Positions 1 through 7,892 of a stretch of DNA of 64,000 bases are shown one piece after another; the stretch's first letter is position 1; each line of letters starts with the position of its first letter. Location: NCBI RefSeq assembly GCF_003001935.1, contig NZ_PVNG01000002.1:682001-746000 (forward strand), read 5' to 3'. The notes beneath the pieces were generated by a model. That model ran no database searches. It was not told the DNA's origin and worked only from the letters and a program-made list of their open reading frames with translations. The DNA comes from Nonomuraea fuscirosea. Lineage in GTDB: Bacteria; Actinomycetota; Actinomycetes; Streptosporangiales; Streptosporangiaceae. Both the position numbers and the translations under genes were made by a program.

Positions 1-887
1 ACGAAGAAGTCACCCAGGCTGTTCAGCCACTTGGCGACGGTGCCGTCCTTGGTCTTGCCGACCAGGTCCTCGGTCGTCATCGTCTGGACGTTCGCCGCGT
101 CGGCCTTGACCTTGGCCGGGTCCAGCTTGAGCAGCGCGGCCGACTCGGTGATCGCCTCCTCGGGATGCGCCGCCCGCCAGTCGTTCGCCTGCTGCAGCAC
201 CTTGATCACCTTGCTGGTGAGCGCGTCGTCCACCTTCGTGCCGCCCACGAACGCGGTCGGGAACGAGCTGTCGGGCCACTCCTTGGTGCTGGCCAGCTCC
301 ACCATGTCCGGCACCTGCCGCTTGATGTTGTCGATCAGCGGGTACCAGATGCCGGCCCCGTCGATCTGCCCGGCCGCGAACGCCGACACCACGGTGGCCG
401 GGTCCATCGGCACCTTCTGGATGTCCTTGACCGTCATGCCGGCCTTCTGCAGCGCCAGGTTGAGCACCATGTCGCCGGACGTGCCCTCCGGCACGCCGAC
501 CTTCTTGCCCTTCAGGTCCTGGATCGTCTTGACGCCGGGCCGGCCGATGACGCGGTCGGCGTAGGCGAGCGTGTTGATCGCGACGACCTTGGCCTTGCCG
601 GTGGCGGGCAGCCACATCGCGCCGGGGCCGATGTAGCCGAAGTCGAGGTCGCCGGCGCCGAGCGCCTGGATCTGCAGCGGCCCGTTGGTGAACACCTTGA
701 TCTCGGGGGTGAGCCCCTGCTTGTCCCACAGGCCCTGCTTGTCGGCGATGGCGAGCAGGCTCGCGCCGTTGTAGTCGCTGATGTAGCCGAACCTGACCGT
801 GGAGCCGTCGTCGGAGCAGGCGGTCACGGACAGTGTCAACAGGCTCACCGCCGTGGCGGCCGTCAGGGCGCGACGAAGAGAACGCAT
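1..887 (-). CDS. ABC transporter substrate-binding lipoprotein, NitT/TauT type (3' end outside window)
   Basis: Solute-binding protein of an importer for nitrate, sulfonate, taurine or a pyrimidine precursor; the substrate cannot be told from sequence. The start is ATG at 887, with AAAGGA about 10 bases upstream. The N-terminus is a short basic stretch, a hydrophobic core and a lipobox ending SVTAC, so the mature protein should be lipid-anchored on the outer face of the membrane. It then reads like the SsuA/THI5 fold: FGYISDYNGASLLAIADKQG near the N-terminus, an LGAGDLDFGYIGPG segment, and DLKGKKVGVPEGTSGD. The frame stays open to base 1, so about 295 codons are visible and only the last part of domain II is missing. 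It is the last gene of the ROK-permease-ATPase-binding protein set. Confidence 0.88.
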   Translation of the reverse strand, partial: MRSLRRALTAATAVSLLTLSVTACSDDGSTVRFGYISDYNGASLLAIADKQGLWDKQGLTPEIKVFTNGPLQIQALGAGDLDFGYIGPGAMWLPATGKAKVVAINTLAYADRVIGRPGVKTIQDLKGKKVGVPEGTSGDMVLNLALQKAGMTVKDIQKVPMDPATVVSAFAAGQIDGAGIWYPLIDNIKRQVPDMVELASTKEWPDSSFPTAFVGGTKVDDALTSKVIKVLQQANDWRAAHPEEAITESAALLKLDPAKVKADAANVQTMTTEDLVGKTKDGTVAKWLNSLGDFF

Positions 888-916
888 GGCGGATCAGTCC
901 TTTCTCGGGGGGTTGT

Positions 917-1011
917 TCAGGCCGCTGACGCGGCAGATGCCTGGTGGGTGTGGTTCAGGCCGGGTGCCTGGTGGTGTGGGTCAGGCCGCCGACGAGGCGG
1001 GCGCCTGGTGG
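917..1011. repeat. Three diverged tandem copies of the ATPase gene 3' end
   Basis: The last 31 bases of the ATPase gene (981-1011) recur downstream of its stop at 917-947 (about 26/31 identical) and, with an internal deletion, at 955-975. Each copy begins TCAGGCCG, so each carries a minus-strand TGA, at 981, 955 and 917. These fall in three different reading frames. Confidence 0.8.
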
Positions 1012-1760
1012 TAGACGGCGTGCCAGACCTCGTTGCGGATGCGCCCGAACTCGGGCGAGAGCCGCATCTCCTCGGTACGCGGGTAGGGCAGGTCCACGTC
1101 GATGATCCGCTGGATGCGGCCGGGCCTGGCCGCCATCACGATCACCCGGCTGGCCAGGTAGACGGCCTCGTCCACGTCGTGGGTGATGAACATGACCGTG
1201 CGCTGGTCCTGGCTCCAGGTGTCGAGCAGCTGGTCCTGCAGCTGCACCCTGGTCAGCGCGTCCAGGGCGCCGAACGGCTCGTCCATGAGCAGCACCTGCG
1301 GGTTCACCGCGTACGCGCGGGCGATGGCGCAGCGCTGCTTCATCCCGCCGGACAGCGTCTTCGGCAGCGCGTCGGCGAAGTCGGACAGCCCGACCAGCTC
1401 GATCGCCCGCTCGGCCCGCCGCCTGCGCTCCTCGGCCGGCAGCTCCATGAGCTTCAGCCCGAACTCGACGTTCTTGCGCACGGTCAGCCACGGGAACAGC
1501 GCGTACTGCTGGAAGATCACCCCCCGGTCCGGTCCGGGACCGGTGACCGGTTTGCCGTCCACCAGCGTCTCGCCCGCGCTGGCCTCGACCAGCCCGGCGG
1601 CCATGCTCATCAGCGTGCTCTTGCCGCACCCGGACGGTCCCACGACGGTGACGAACTCGCGGTCGGCGATGTCCAGCGACACGTGGTCCAGGGCCGTGAA
1701 GGTGCCGTCCTTCATCGGGTAGGTCTTGACCACGTCCCTGAACGAGATCTTGGCGTTCAA
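981..1760 (-). CDS. ABC transporter ATP-binding protein, NitT/TauT (SsuB/TauB-like)
   Basis: Cytoplasmic ATPase that energises the adjacent permease. In 259 residues it has Walker [10 protein letters not shown] (41-49), a Q-loop in FQQYALFPW, signature LSGGM (136-140), Walker B VLLMDE (156-161) and the H-loop histidine in FITHD (194). All catalytic residues are present. The FQQxALFPW Q-loop and the length fit the SsuB/TauB/NrtD group. Its ATG overlaps the permease stop (ATGA), so the two are translationally coupled. The C-terminus ([10 protein letters not shown]) is short, and its coding bases are repeated downstream of the stop. Confidence 0.93.
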   Translation of the reverse strand: MNAKISFRDVVKTYPMKDGTFTALDHVSLDIADREFVTVVGPSGCGKSTLMSMAAGLVEASAGETLVDGKPVTGPGPDRGVIFQQYALFPWLTVRKNVEFGLKLMELPAEERRRRAERAIELVGLSDFADALPKTLSGGMKQRCAIARAYAVNPQVLLMDEPFGALDALTRVQLQDQLLDTWSQDQRTVMFITHDVDEAVYLASRVIVMAARPGRIQRIIDVDLPYPRTEEMRLSPEFGRIRNEVWHAVYHQAPASSAA

Positions 1761-2566
1761 CGGCGCTCCTGCCAGTCGGTGAGGCGGCGCTCGGCGAGCA
1801 GCAGCAACCGGTCCATCAGCAGGCCGAGCACGCCGATGGCGATCAGTCCCACGAAGATCGTGGACAGGTCGTAGTAGAGCTGGGCCTGCTGCATCCGGAA
1901 GCCCAGGCCTTCCTGGGCGGCGATCAGCTCGGCGGCGACCAGCGTGCCCCAGGCCGAGCCGAGCCCGACCCGCATCCCGACCAGGATGAACGGCGTCGAG
2001 GCCGGCACCACGACCTTGAGGAAGATCGTCCGGTCGGACGCGCCGAGCACCCGGGCGGCGTTGATCAGCGTCCTGTCCACGTCCACCACGCCCTGGAACG
2101 TGGCCACGACGCTGGACAGGAACGACGCCAGGAAGATCACGAAGACCTTCGGCACCTCGCCGATGCCCATGAGCACGATGGCCAGCGGGATGATCGCCAG
2201 CGGCGGGATGGTGCGGAAGAACTGCACGTACGGCTCCAGCAGGCCGCGCGCGGTGGCGTACCAGCCCATCAGGAAGCCGATCGGGACCGCCAGCAGCGTG
2301 CCGAGCAGGAAGCCGAGCAGCACCCTGCGCAGGCTGGCCAGGGCGTCGAGCGGGAGGGTGCCGTCCGAGAGCAGCTCGGCCGCCTTGCCCGCCACCTCTA
2401 CCGGCCCGGGCAGGCCCTGCACGCCGACGCCGGCCAGCAGTGTCCAGACGGCCAGGCCGATGACGACCGCGATCAGGTTGAGCGCGACGGCGCGCCGCGA
2501 GCGCTTGGGGCCGCGCCGCACGACCGGGGCCGGCGACGACTTGCCCAGCGCGGTCAGCTGGGTCAT
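1757..2566 (-). CDS. ABC transporter permease, NitT/TauT (SsuC/TauC-like)
   Basis: Inner-membrane permease of 269 residues. A basic cytoplasmic N-terminus (about residues 1-30) is followed by about six hydrophobic segments. The cytoplasmic EAA-like loop that docks the ATPase reads [19 protein letters not shown] (about 171-189). The [19 protein letters not shown] segment after TM1 is typical of SsuC/TauC proteins. Its start overlaps the stop of the ROK regulator (ATGA) and its stop overlaps the ATPase start, so regulator, permease and ATPase are one translationally coupled operon. Confidence 0.92.
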   Translation of the reverse strand: MTQLTALGKSSPAPVVRRGPKRSRRAVALNLIAVVIGLAVWTLLAGVGVQGLPGPVEVAGKAAELLSDGTLPLDALASLRRVLLGFLLGTLLAVPIGFLMGWYATARGLLEPYVQFFRTIPPLAIIPLAIVLMGIGEVPKVFVIFLASFLSSVVATFQGVVDVDRTLINAARVLGASDRTIFLKVVVPASTPFILVGMRVGLGSAWGTLVAAELIAAQEGLGFRMQQAQLYYDLSTIFVGLIAIGVLGLLMDRLLLLAERRLTDWQERR

Positions 2567-3786
2567 GGGTGCCTCGTTTGCGTCATGGAGGGGATCTCCG
2601 CCAGGTCGGGACCGGCCGGATAGCGGGAGAGCAGGGGGGATTCGTGCAGGACGAGGGCGATGCCGCCCAGGGCGCCGGCCACCTCGCCGAGCGTGGCGCG
2701 GCGCAGGCTCACGCGCTGCCGGGAGACCGGCATGACGTGGTCGTGCAGGGCGCCCTCGATCGGTCCGATCAGCGCGGGGCCGGTCTCCGCGAGCTCGCCG
2801 CCGATCACGATCACGCTGGGGCCGATGGCGTTGCAGACGGCGGCGAGCACCTCGCCGATCCTGGCGCCGACCCCGCTCAGCAGGGTCAGCGCGCCCGTCT
2901 CGCCCGCTCTGACGGCCTTGACCAGCTCGGGTATGTCCGCGGCCCGGCCGCCGGCGTCACGGTAGGCGTCCAGCACGGCTCTTATCGACGCGACGGTCTC
3001 CAGGCAGCCGGTGCCGCCGCAGTCGCAGCGGGCGCCGCCGGGCTCGACCGTGATGTGGCCGAACTCGCCGGAGAGGCCGTACGCGCCGCGGTGCAGCGAT
3101 CCGCCGACCACCAGCCCGCCGCCGACGCCGTGGGAGAGCCGCAGGTAGAGCACGTCCTGGCCGCCCGCCGCCGCGCCCCAGATGGACTCGCCCAGCGCGG
3201 CCAGCCGGGTGTTGTTGTCGAGCAGCACCGGGACGCCGAACCGCTCGCGCAGCAGCAGTTGTGCGGGATGCGGCGCGGAACCCTTCTCGTCCGGATCGGT
3301 TCCCTCGACCTGCGCGCCGACCACGCCGACGCCGATCGCGGCGAGCGCGCCCAGGCGCAGCGCCCCCGATCCGGCTCCGGTGAGTGAGCCGACCAGCCGC
3401 TCGGCCAGCGCGACCCGCTCCTCCCACGGCAGGTCGGCGTCGTGCGGCTCGCTGGCCGAGCCGACGATCTCGTGGGCCACGTTGACGGCCGCCACGTGCA
3501 GCCCGCGCCGGGCGAAGTCGATGCCGATGGCCTGCCCGGCGTCCGGGTTGAGGGTCAGCGTCTCGGCCGGCCTGCCGCGCCCGCGCGGCGCGTCCTGCGA
3601 GGTGGCGGTGACGACGGCGCCCTCGGCGACCAGCTCCGCGAGGATGTCGTACAGGGTCGTGCGGGACAGCCCGCAGTGCTTGCCCAGCTCGCCCCGGCTG
3701 AGCGGGCCGTGCTTGCGCAGCAGCCCGAGCACGAGCTCTTCGTGCCCGCGCCGGAGTTGCGACAGGGGGCCATGGGGTTGTGCCAT
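2563..3786 (-). CDS. ROK-family transcriptional regulator
   Basis: A 407-residue protein with an N-terminal winged HTH (about residues 15-60; [20 protein letters not shown]) joined to a ROK sugar-kinase-like domain. The ROK zinc site is complete: H244 in EFGH and C254/C256/C261 in CDCGGTGC. The putative ligand-binding [11 protein letters not shown] motif is at about 190. ROK repressors usually sense sugars or phosphosugars, so one at the head of a NitT/TauT importer operon is unusual and suggests the imported solute is not a simple sulfonate. It is the promoter-proximal gene and probably autoregulates the operon from the AT-rich site just upstream. Confidence 0.9.
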   Translation of the reverse strand: MAQPHGPLSQLRRGHEELVLGLLRKHGPLSRGELGKHCGLSRTTLYDILAELVAEGAVVTATSQDAPRGRGRPAETLTLNPDAGQAIGIDFARRGLHVAAVNVAHEIVGSASEPHDADLPWEERVALAERLVGSLTGAGSGALRLGALAAIGVGVVGAQVEGTDPDEKGSAPHPAQLLLRERFGVPVLLDNNTRLAALGESIWGAAAGGQDVLYLRLSHGVGGGLVVGGSLHRGAYGLSGEFGHITVEPGGARCDCGGTGCLETVASIRAVLDAYRDAGGRAADIPELVKAVRAGETGALTLLSGVGARIGEVLAAVCNAIGPSVIVIGGELAETGPALIGPIEGALHDHVMPVSRQRVSLRRATLGEVAGALGGIALVLHESPLLSRYPAGPDLAEIPSMTQTRHP

Positions 3787-3833
3787 GACGCTGAGTCTGC
3801 CGACGCCCGGCCTTTTTCGTCAATAACCCGGAA

Positions 3834-3843
3834 AAAATATTTT
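3834..3843. promoter_or_regulatory. AT-rich palindrome upstream of the ROK operon, candidate operator
   Basis: The perfect 10-bp palindrome AAAATATTTT lies 48 bases upstream of the ROK gene start, in an A/T island (3821-3844) within very GC-rich flanks. It is suitably placed to overlap the operon promoter. Assignment to the ROK protein is inference. Confidence 0.35.
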
Positions 3844-3892
3844 CGTCCCGGCCGGGCTCGGGCTCGGGCACCGGCCGGGTGCGCCGGCCTGG

Positions 3893-4225
3893 TCAGGCGC
3901 GGTCGGGGACCGCCATCTCGCCCAGCTCGGACCAGCCGTCCTGGTCGAGGGTGGTGTTGACGATGCGGGGCGTCTCGGCGAGGTGCGGCGGCAGCGTCTG
4001 CTGGGCCTGCTTGAAGTGCGCCGACTGCACGTGCGCCGCACCCGCCTCGTCGTCCCTGAACGCCTCCACCAGCACGTACTCGGCCGGGTCGTCGAGGCTG
4101 CGCGACCAGTCGAACCATAGGCAGCCCGGCTCGGCGCGGGTCGCGGCGGTGAACTCGGCGGTGATCTCGGCCCAGCGCTCGGCGGACTCGGGCAGGACGC
4201 GGAACTTGGCGGTGATGAAGATCAT
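3893..4225 (-). CDS. ABM-domain (antibiotic biosynthesis monooxygenase) family protein, YgiN-like
   Basis: A small single-domain protein of 110 residues, dimeric ferredoxin-like fold by family. It begins MIFITAKFRVLPESAERWAE and contains EPGCLWFDWSRS, EYVLVEAFRDDEA and HVQSAHFKQ, the usual ABM sequence landmarks including the conserved HxxSxHF region. Members are cofactor-free quinol or polyketide monooxygenases, or simple quinone-handling proteins; the substrate here is unknown. The start has AAGGGAG about 8 bases upstream. It is transcribed away from the leaderless mini-ORF/FMN reductase unit, with a 12-bp palindrome in the shared region. Confidence 0.82.
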   Translation of the reverse strand: MIFITAKFRVLPESAERWAEITAEFTAATRAEPGCLWFDWSRSLDDPAEYVLVEAFRDDEAGAAHVQSAHFKQAQQTLPPHLAETPRIVNTTLDQDGWSELGEMAVPDRA

Positions 4226-4264
4226 CGAATCGGCTCCCTTGATCGGCGGCGTTACCGACGAGCG

Positions 4265-4276
4265 TAGCGATCGCTA
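4265..4276. promoter_or_regulatory. 12-bp perfect palindrome between divergent genes
   Basis: TAGCGATCGCTA lies between the monooxygenase start (4225, minus) and the -35 box of the rightward promoter (4303). It could be an operator acting on one or both directions; no regulator gene is adjacent. Confidence 0.35.
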
Positions 4277-4302
4277 ATTCTCTATATCTCATGTAGGAAA
4301 TG

Positions 4303-4331
4303 TTGACTTCGCCGCGCGGGGCTCGTAGCTT
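4303..4331 (+). promoter_or_regulatory. Sigma-70-like promoter, TTGACT-17-TAGCTT, for a leaderless transcript
   Basis: The -35 box TTGACT (4303-4308) and -10 box TAGCTT (4326-4331) are separated by exactly 17 bases. The A of the next ATG (4339) is 8 bases past the -10 box, where transcription would start, and there is no Shine-Dalgarno, so the mRNA is probably leaderless. Confidence 0.6.
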
Positions 4332-4338
4332 CATACGC

Positions 4339-4500
4339 ATGAGTACTCCGGTGTGCTGTCATTGGACGAAATCGTTCGCCGGGCTGGACGTGCGGACGCG
4401 CGAGAGACTGCAGGAGACCCTCGCCCACGTCCGGCAGCACACCGGCACATCCATCGCCTTCGTCGCGAGGGAACGGAAGGTGGCGGCCCATCATGGCTGA
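4339..4500 (+). CDS. 53-aa mini-protein with N-terminal Cys-Cys, probably leaderless
   Basis: Not recognised. It reads MSTPVCCHWTK at the N-terminus, then a basic, probably helical segment (LDVRTRERLQETLAHVRQH), ending KVAAHHG. The start is chosen because the ATG sits at the expected transcription start of a good promoter; an in-frame ATG at 4300 lies upstream of the -10 box and is unlikely. It overlaps the next mini-ORF by 8 bases, and that one overlaps the FMN reductase, so translation may be coupled through all three. The Cys-Cys-His-Trp start would suit a cysteine- or metal-sensing leader peptide, but that is inference. Confidence 0.5.
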   Translation: MSTPVCCHWTKSFAGLDVRTRERLQETLAHVRQHTGTSIAFVARERKVAAHHG

Positions 4501-4627
4501 GACGACACGCCGGTACGCGGCGCCGGACGAGCGCGAGGGCGACGTCCACTGGTACGACCTGCCGGACGACGAGGCGGAGGAGTTCTTCCCCACCGTCCTG
4601 GAGGATGAGGAGGCGGTGGCCCGATGA
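4493..4627 (+). CDS. 44-aa acidic mini-protein between leader ORF and FMN reductase
   Basis: Not recognised. ATG at 4493 overlaps the end of the preceding mini-ORF by 8 bases, and its TGA overlaps the reductase ATG (ATGA at 4624). The product is very acidic (HWYDLPDDEAEEFF, VLEDEEAVAR) with no hydrophobic segment. The two overlaps are the main evidence that it is translated. It could be a small partner of the reductase or simply a coupling ORF. Confidence 0.5.
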   Translation: MAETTRRYAAPDEREGDVHWYDLPDDEAEEFFPTVLEDEEAVAR

Positions 4628-5205
4628 CCGTCGTCGCGCTGGTCGGCAACCCCCGCGAGGGCTCCAGAACCCTGACCCTCGCCAGCCGGGCGGCGCAGGC
4701 GGTCGGCCGGCGCCTCAACCCGGCTGGCCTCAGCGCCTCGGCGAACGGCACCTCCGGGCGGTCGCACGAAGAGGTCGACCTGTCGGCACTCGGGCCCCAC
4801 CTGCTCGCCCCCGGCGCCCACCCCGGCGTCGAGGTGGCGCTGGAGCTGGTGCGGGAGGCGAGCGTCCTGGTGGTGGCGAGCCCGACCTACAAGGGCACCT
4901 ACACCGGCCTGCTCAAGTCGTTCCTCGACCGGCTGCCCCCGCAGGCGCTGGCGGGCACGGTGGCGCTGCCGCTGCTGGTCATGGGGGACGCCGAGCACGC
5001 CCTGGCGGTGGAGGTGCACCTGCGCCCGCTGCTGGTGGAGCTGGGCGCGAGCGTGCCCACGCCGGGCCTCGCGTTCCTGGAGGCGGATTTCCCCAGGCTG
5101 GAGGAGGTCGTGGCGGCCTGGGCCGACCGGATCGCGCCCCAGGTGCGCGCGATCGCCGCACTCAGGCCGGCGGCGTCGGCCGCCGCTTCCCGAGGCCCGG
5201 CATAG
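4624..5205 (+). CDS. NADPH-dependent FMN reductase (flavodoxin fold)
   Basis: A 193-residue member of the SsuE/MsuE/ArsH-like flavin reductase superfamily. The phosphate-binding loop of the flavodoxin fold is near the N-terminus (VALVGNPREGSRTLTLA, about 3-19). The second FMN contact, VVASPTYKGTYTGLLKSFLD (about 84-103), is also typical. It should reduce FMN with NAD(P)H to supply a monooxygenase or metal reduction. There is no signal peptide, so it is cytoplasmic. An NitT/TauT importer of the sulfonate type lies 2 kb away; SsuE-like reductases partner sulfonate monooxygenases, but no such monooxygenase is present here. Confidence 0.88.
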   Translation: MTVVALVGNPREGSRTLTLASRAAQAVGRRLNPAGLSASANGTSGRSHEEVDLSALGPHLLAPGAHPGVEVALELVREASVLVVASPTYKGTYTGLLKSFLDRLPPQALAGTVALPLLVMGDAEHALAVEVHLRPLLVELGASVPTPGLAFLEADFPRLEEVVAAWADRIAPQVRAIAALRPAASAAASRGPA

Positions 5206-5337
5206 GAACCCCGGGGAAACAGATGGGTCAAGGCAGCAGAAAGGGTGTCCTTCCCGCGTTATTCGGGATGCGGCCGGAATTGACGCAGGCGGAAAATCAG
5301 TTTCTTTCGCCGATCTTCATTTCTAAAATCGCATTTT

Positions 5338-6654
5338 GTGGACACACCAACTCTTCTCCAGCATTTCCGGACTCATGACGTTCCGCTGGTTCTGTCCAGG
5401 AGCGGCGAGCCGGTCTGGGACGACGCGGAGCTCCACCGGACCGCCCAGCTGAGCGACCCGGAAGGGTACGCGCTGCTCGCGCTGGTGCCCGGTGTGCTCC
5501 CCTGGCAGCGCGCCCGCGTCCTGCTGCGGACGCTGGCCGCCACCCAGGACGGCCTGGCCGAGCGGACCCGCGCCACGCTGGCCAAGGCGACCAGGGCGCT
5601 CATGTTCGGCCTGCCGCCCGCGTACGCGCTCACCGTCCTGCTGGCGCTGCGCCGGCTGCGGGCCAACCACAAGCACGTCACCCGGGCCGTCGTCGCGTTC
5701 GTCCTGGAGCACCCGGAGGCGGACGCGCTGATCGAGGCGCGCCGGCCCGCTCTGGTCGACTGCTTCGAGCACGCGCTCGGCAAGACGACCGCCCGCGCCT
5801 GCGCCCGCCTGATCACCGAAGCCGCCGGAACAGCCGGAAGCGATGGTGGCGACACCGGCCGGTACCTGCGCAGGAGTCTGCTGCGCTTCACCGCCGACCC
5901 CGTGCTCGCGGCGAAGCGGGTGCGCGCGCTCTACGCCCCCGGCACGTACGGCGTGCCGGCCCCGCAGGAGCCGCCCGCGCCGCTCGACCCGGTCAGGGAG
6001 TACCCGCCGATCGTCACCCCCACCAACCGGGGCGACATCGCCGCCACGCTGGTCCACCTCTACCAGGGCGGCCCGGTCGCCGAGCTGCGCCCGGCCCTCG
6101 CGGGATACGTGGCGCGGGCGACGCGCGGGCTGCCCCGGCTGGACGCGAGCGTGGCCATGGTGCTGGACACGTCCGGCTCCATGCGCGGGTACGGCGAGCG
6201 CGAGTGGGCCCTCATGTCGCAGGCCGTCGCGCTGCGGCTGGTGTTGGCCGAGGTCTGCGACCGGTTCACGGTCGTCGAGACCGGCGGCACCGAGCAGGCC
6301 CCGGCGGGCTCGGCCGACCTGGCCGGCGGCCTGCTCGACGCGCTCGGCACCGGCCCCGACCTGGTGGTGGTCGTCACCGACGGCTACGAGAACCACCTGC
6401 CTGGCGATCTGGCGCGGGTGGCGGCCACGCTGCCCGGAGCCGGCGTCACCACGCCCGTGGTGCGCTGCCTGGCGGCGTTCACCAAGGGCGACGACCTGAC
6501 CCTGCGCGACCCGGCGCCCGGCCTGCCCGGACAGGCGTTCTGGCACCAGGACGACTTCGCCGGGCTGCTGGCGTGGATGTTCGCCCACTGCGCGCCCGGC
6601 GTGAACTGGATCCGCGCGACGATGCTCGGCCGACTGGAAGGAGGACGGACATGA
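5338..6654 (+). CDS. Helical-repeat plus vWA domain protein, TROVE/Ro60-like layout
   Basis: The 438-residue protein has an all-helical N-terminal two thirds (Leu/Arg/Ala-rich repeats, about 20-240) and a C-terminal von Willebrand A domain (about 270-430). The MIDAS first motif DTSGS starts at D277, and TDGYE near residue 346 gives the later acidic MIDAS residue, so metal binding looks intact. Helical repeats followed by vWA is the layout of Ro60/TROVE RNA-binding proteins, although I cannot confirm homology. The start is GTG at 5338, 9 bases after a TAAAAT -10-like box and without a Shine-Dalgarno. It overlaps the next gene by ATGA, so the two products probably work together. Confidence 0.72.
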   Translation: MDTPTLLQHFRTHDVPLVLSRSGEPVWDDAELHRTAQLSDPEGYALLALVPGVLPWQRARVLLRTLAATQDGLAERTRATLAKATRALMFGLPPAYALTVLLALRRLRANHKHVTRAVVAFVLEHPEADALIEARRPALVDCFEHALGKTTARACARLITEAAGTAGSDGGDTGRYLRRSLLRFTADPVLAAKRVRALYAPGTYGVPAPQEPPAPLDPVREYPPIVTPTNRGDIAATLVHLYQGGPVAELRPALAGYVARATRGLPRLDASVAMVLDTSGSMRGYGEREWALMSQAVALRLVLAEVCDRFTVVETGGTEQAPAGSADLAGGLLDALGTGPDLVVVVTDGYENHLPGDLARVAATLPGAGVTTPVVRCLAAFTKGDDLTLRDPAPGLPGQAFWHQDDFAGLLAWMFAHCAPGVNWIRATMLGRLEGGRT

Positions 6655-7601
6655 CGAGCCTTGCCACACTGCTGCCCGAGCCGCTCGACCTGGGCGGCTA
6701 CCGGGCGGGCACCCCGCAGCGCGCGGGGGCGCTGACGATGGTACCGGTCTACGGGCCCGCGCGCCCCGGCATCGTGCCGCCCCGCTCCGGGCTGAAGCTC
6801 AAGCGGGTCGTCGGCTACGGCCAGGTGGAGCTGTCGAACGGCGCCCGCGAGGGGGTGGCGATCGTGCCGCTGCACATCGGCTACATCCAGGACGCCGCCC
6901 AGAACCACGCCCTGTGCGCCTCGGCGCTGCTGGGCGCCGGGCAGACCAGGCGCTTCGACGACGCCTGCTGCGTCCAGGCCGCCCAGGGCGGTTACCTGGA
7001 GGGCCGCGACCAGTGGTTCTTCGTGCTGCCCGCCGAGCTGCGCGCCAGTGCGCTGGCGCTGCGCGGGCAGCACAACTACAGCAAGCTGTGGGACGAGATC
7101 AGTGAGCTCAACCGCGCGTGCGGGCTGCCCTCCAGGGGCCACCTGGAGCAGATCCTGTCGCGCAGGCGGGCCACGCTGACGCAGTTCCAGAGCCGGCTGG
7201 AGCTGATGCCGGGGCAGCTCGGCGCGCTGTTCTTCCTGGGCGACCGGTTCGCGGGACTGGAGCTGGCGCCCGACCCCGTCTACTTCGCCGAGGTGTGGAC
7301 GGCTCTCGTCTGCTTCGCGTACGGTGTGGCGGCCTGGCGGGCGGAGCCGGAGCCGGAGGAGGCGCGGCCGTACGAGGCGGAGAGCCTGGCCGAGCTGCGC
7401 GCCGAACTGGCGCGCGACCGGGCGGTGCGGCTGGCCGAGGTGGCGTCCTGGATGCCGGCGCCCGCCCGCGACGTGCGGATGGTCGAGGAGGAGCGCTACC
7501 TCGACCTGCGGCTGTCCACGCTCACCGCCGGCGGGCTGGCCGGGCAGGTGGTCACCGAGCACGGGCGGCCGGTGTACGCCTCGGTCTTCACCACCAGATG
7601 A
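6651..7601 (+). CDS. ARPP-type domain protein coupled to the vWA protein
   Basis: A soluble 316-residue protein with ATG at 6651 preceded by GGAAGGAGG and overlapping the vWA stop. The core region (about 30-140) includes PLHIGYIQDAAQNHALCASA and DDACCVQAAQGGYLEG, which I associate with ARPP-1/ARPP-2 (ARG and rhodanese-phosphatase-superfamily-associated) domains; I cannot tell which. Such domains have been linked by genome context to ADP-ribose or NAD-related systems. The C-terminal half is acidic and helical. The gene ends in a 10-bp tandem repeat that spans its stop codon. Confidence 0.6.
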   Translation: MTSLATLLPEPLDLGGYRAGTPQRAGALTMVPVYGPARPGIVPPRSGLKLKRVVGYGQVELSNGAREGVAIVPLHIGYIQDAAQNHALCASALLGAGQTRRFDDACCVQAAQGGYLEGRDQWFFVLPAELRASALALRGQHNYSKLWDEISELNRACGLPSRGHLEQILSRRRATLTQFQSRLELMPGQLGALFFLGDRFAGLELAPDPVYFAEVWTALVCFAYGVAAWRAEPEPEEARPYEAESLAELRAELARDRAVRLAEVASWMPAPARDVRMVEEERYLDLRLSTLTAGGLAGQVVTEHGRPVYASVFTTR

Positions 7602-7626
7602 AGCCGGATGAAGCCGGATAAAACCG
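7597..7626. repeat. Three 10-bp units spanning the stop codon
   Basis: GATGAAGCCG, GATGAAGCCG and GATAAAACCG are directly abutted. The first contains the gene's TGA (7599); the next two carry TGA (7609) and TAA (7619), each shifted by one frame, so all three plus-strand frames are closed within 23 bases. Confidence 0.85.
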
Positions 7627-7801
7627 GTTGCGACGCCCGCGGGGGCGGCGTTGAATGATCAGTGCGGGAACTGTTCCGGGCGCGGCGGCAAAAACCCTCA
7701 TTCCATGTAAGGGATGGTCGCTACGACGACTCTTCGTGTCGCCGAGGCGCCGGACGCCTGTCCCGCACTTTTCAACTGCTTATACGCTGATATTTCTCAT
7801 T

Positions 7802-7817
7802 TGACAAGATCTTGTCA
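7802..7817. promoter_or_regulatory. 16-bp perfect palindrome upstream of the secreted protease, candidate operator
   Basis: TGACAAGATCTTGTCA lies 76 bases before the GTG start of the M36 protease and overlaps a TTGACA -35-like hexamer (7801-7806). The rest of the 291-base gap (7602-7892) holds no gene that I can see. Size and symmetry fit a dimeric repressor site; the regulator is unknown. Confidence 0.5.
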
Positions 7818-7892
7818 GCCAGGGTCGGCGATGTTACCTCTTTCGGGGAGATGCGCGAAAGCTGCGCATCCCTGACACGCAGGAGGGAAAAC

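Noticed and set aside
4282..5019. A minus-strand frame across the FMN reductase and its mini-ORFs
   Set aside because: His/Arg/Gly-rich with no conserved motif; the plus strand has a good promoter and overlapping genes.
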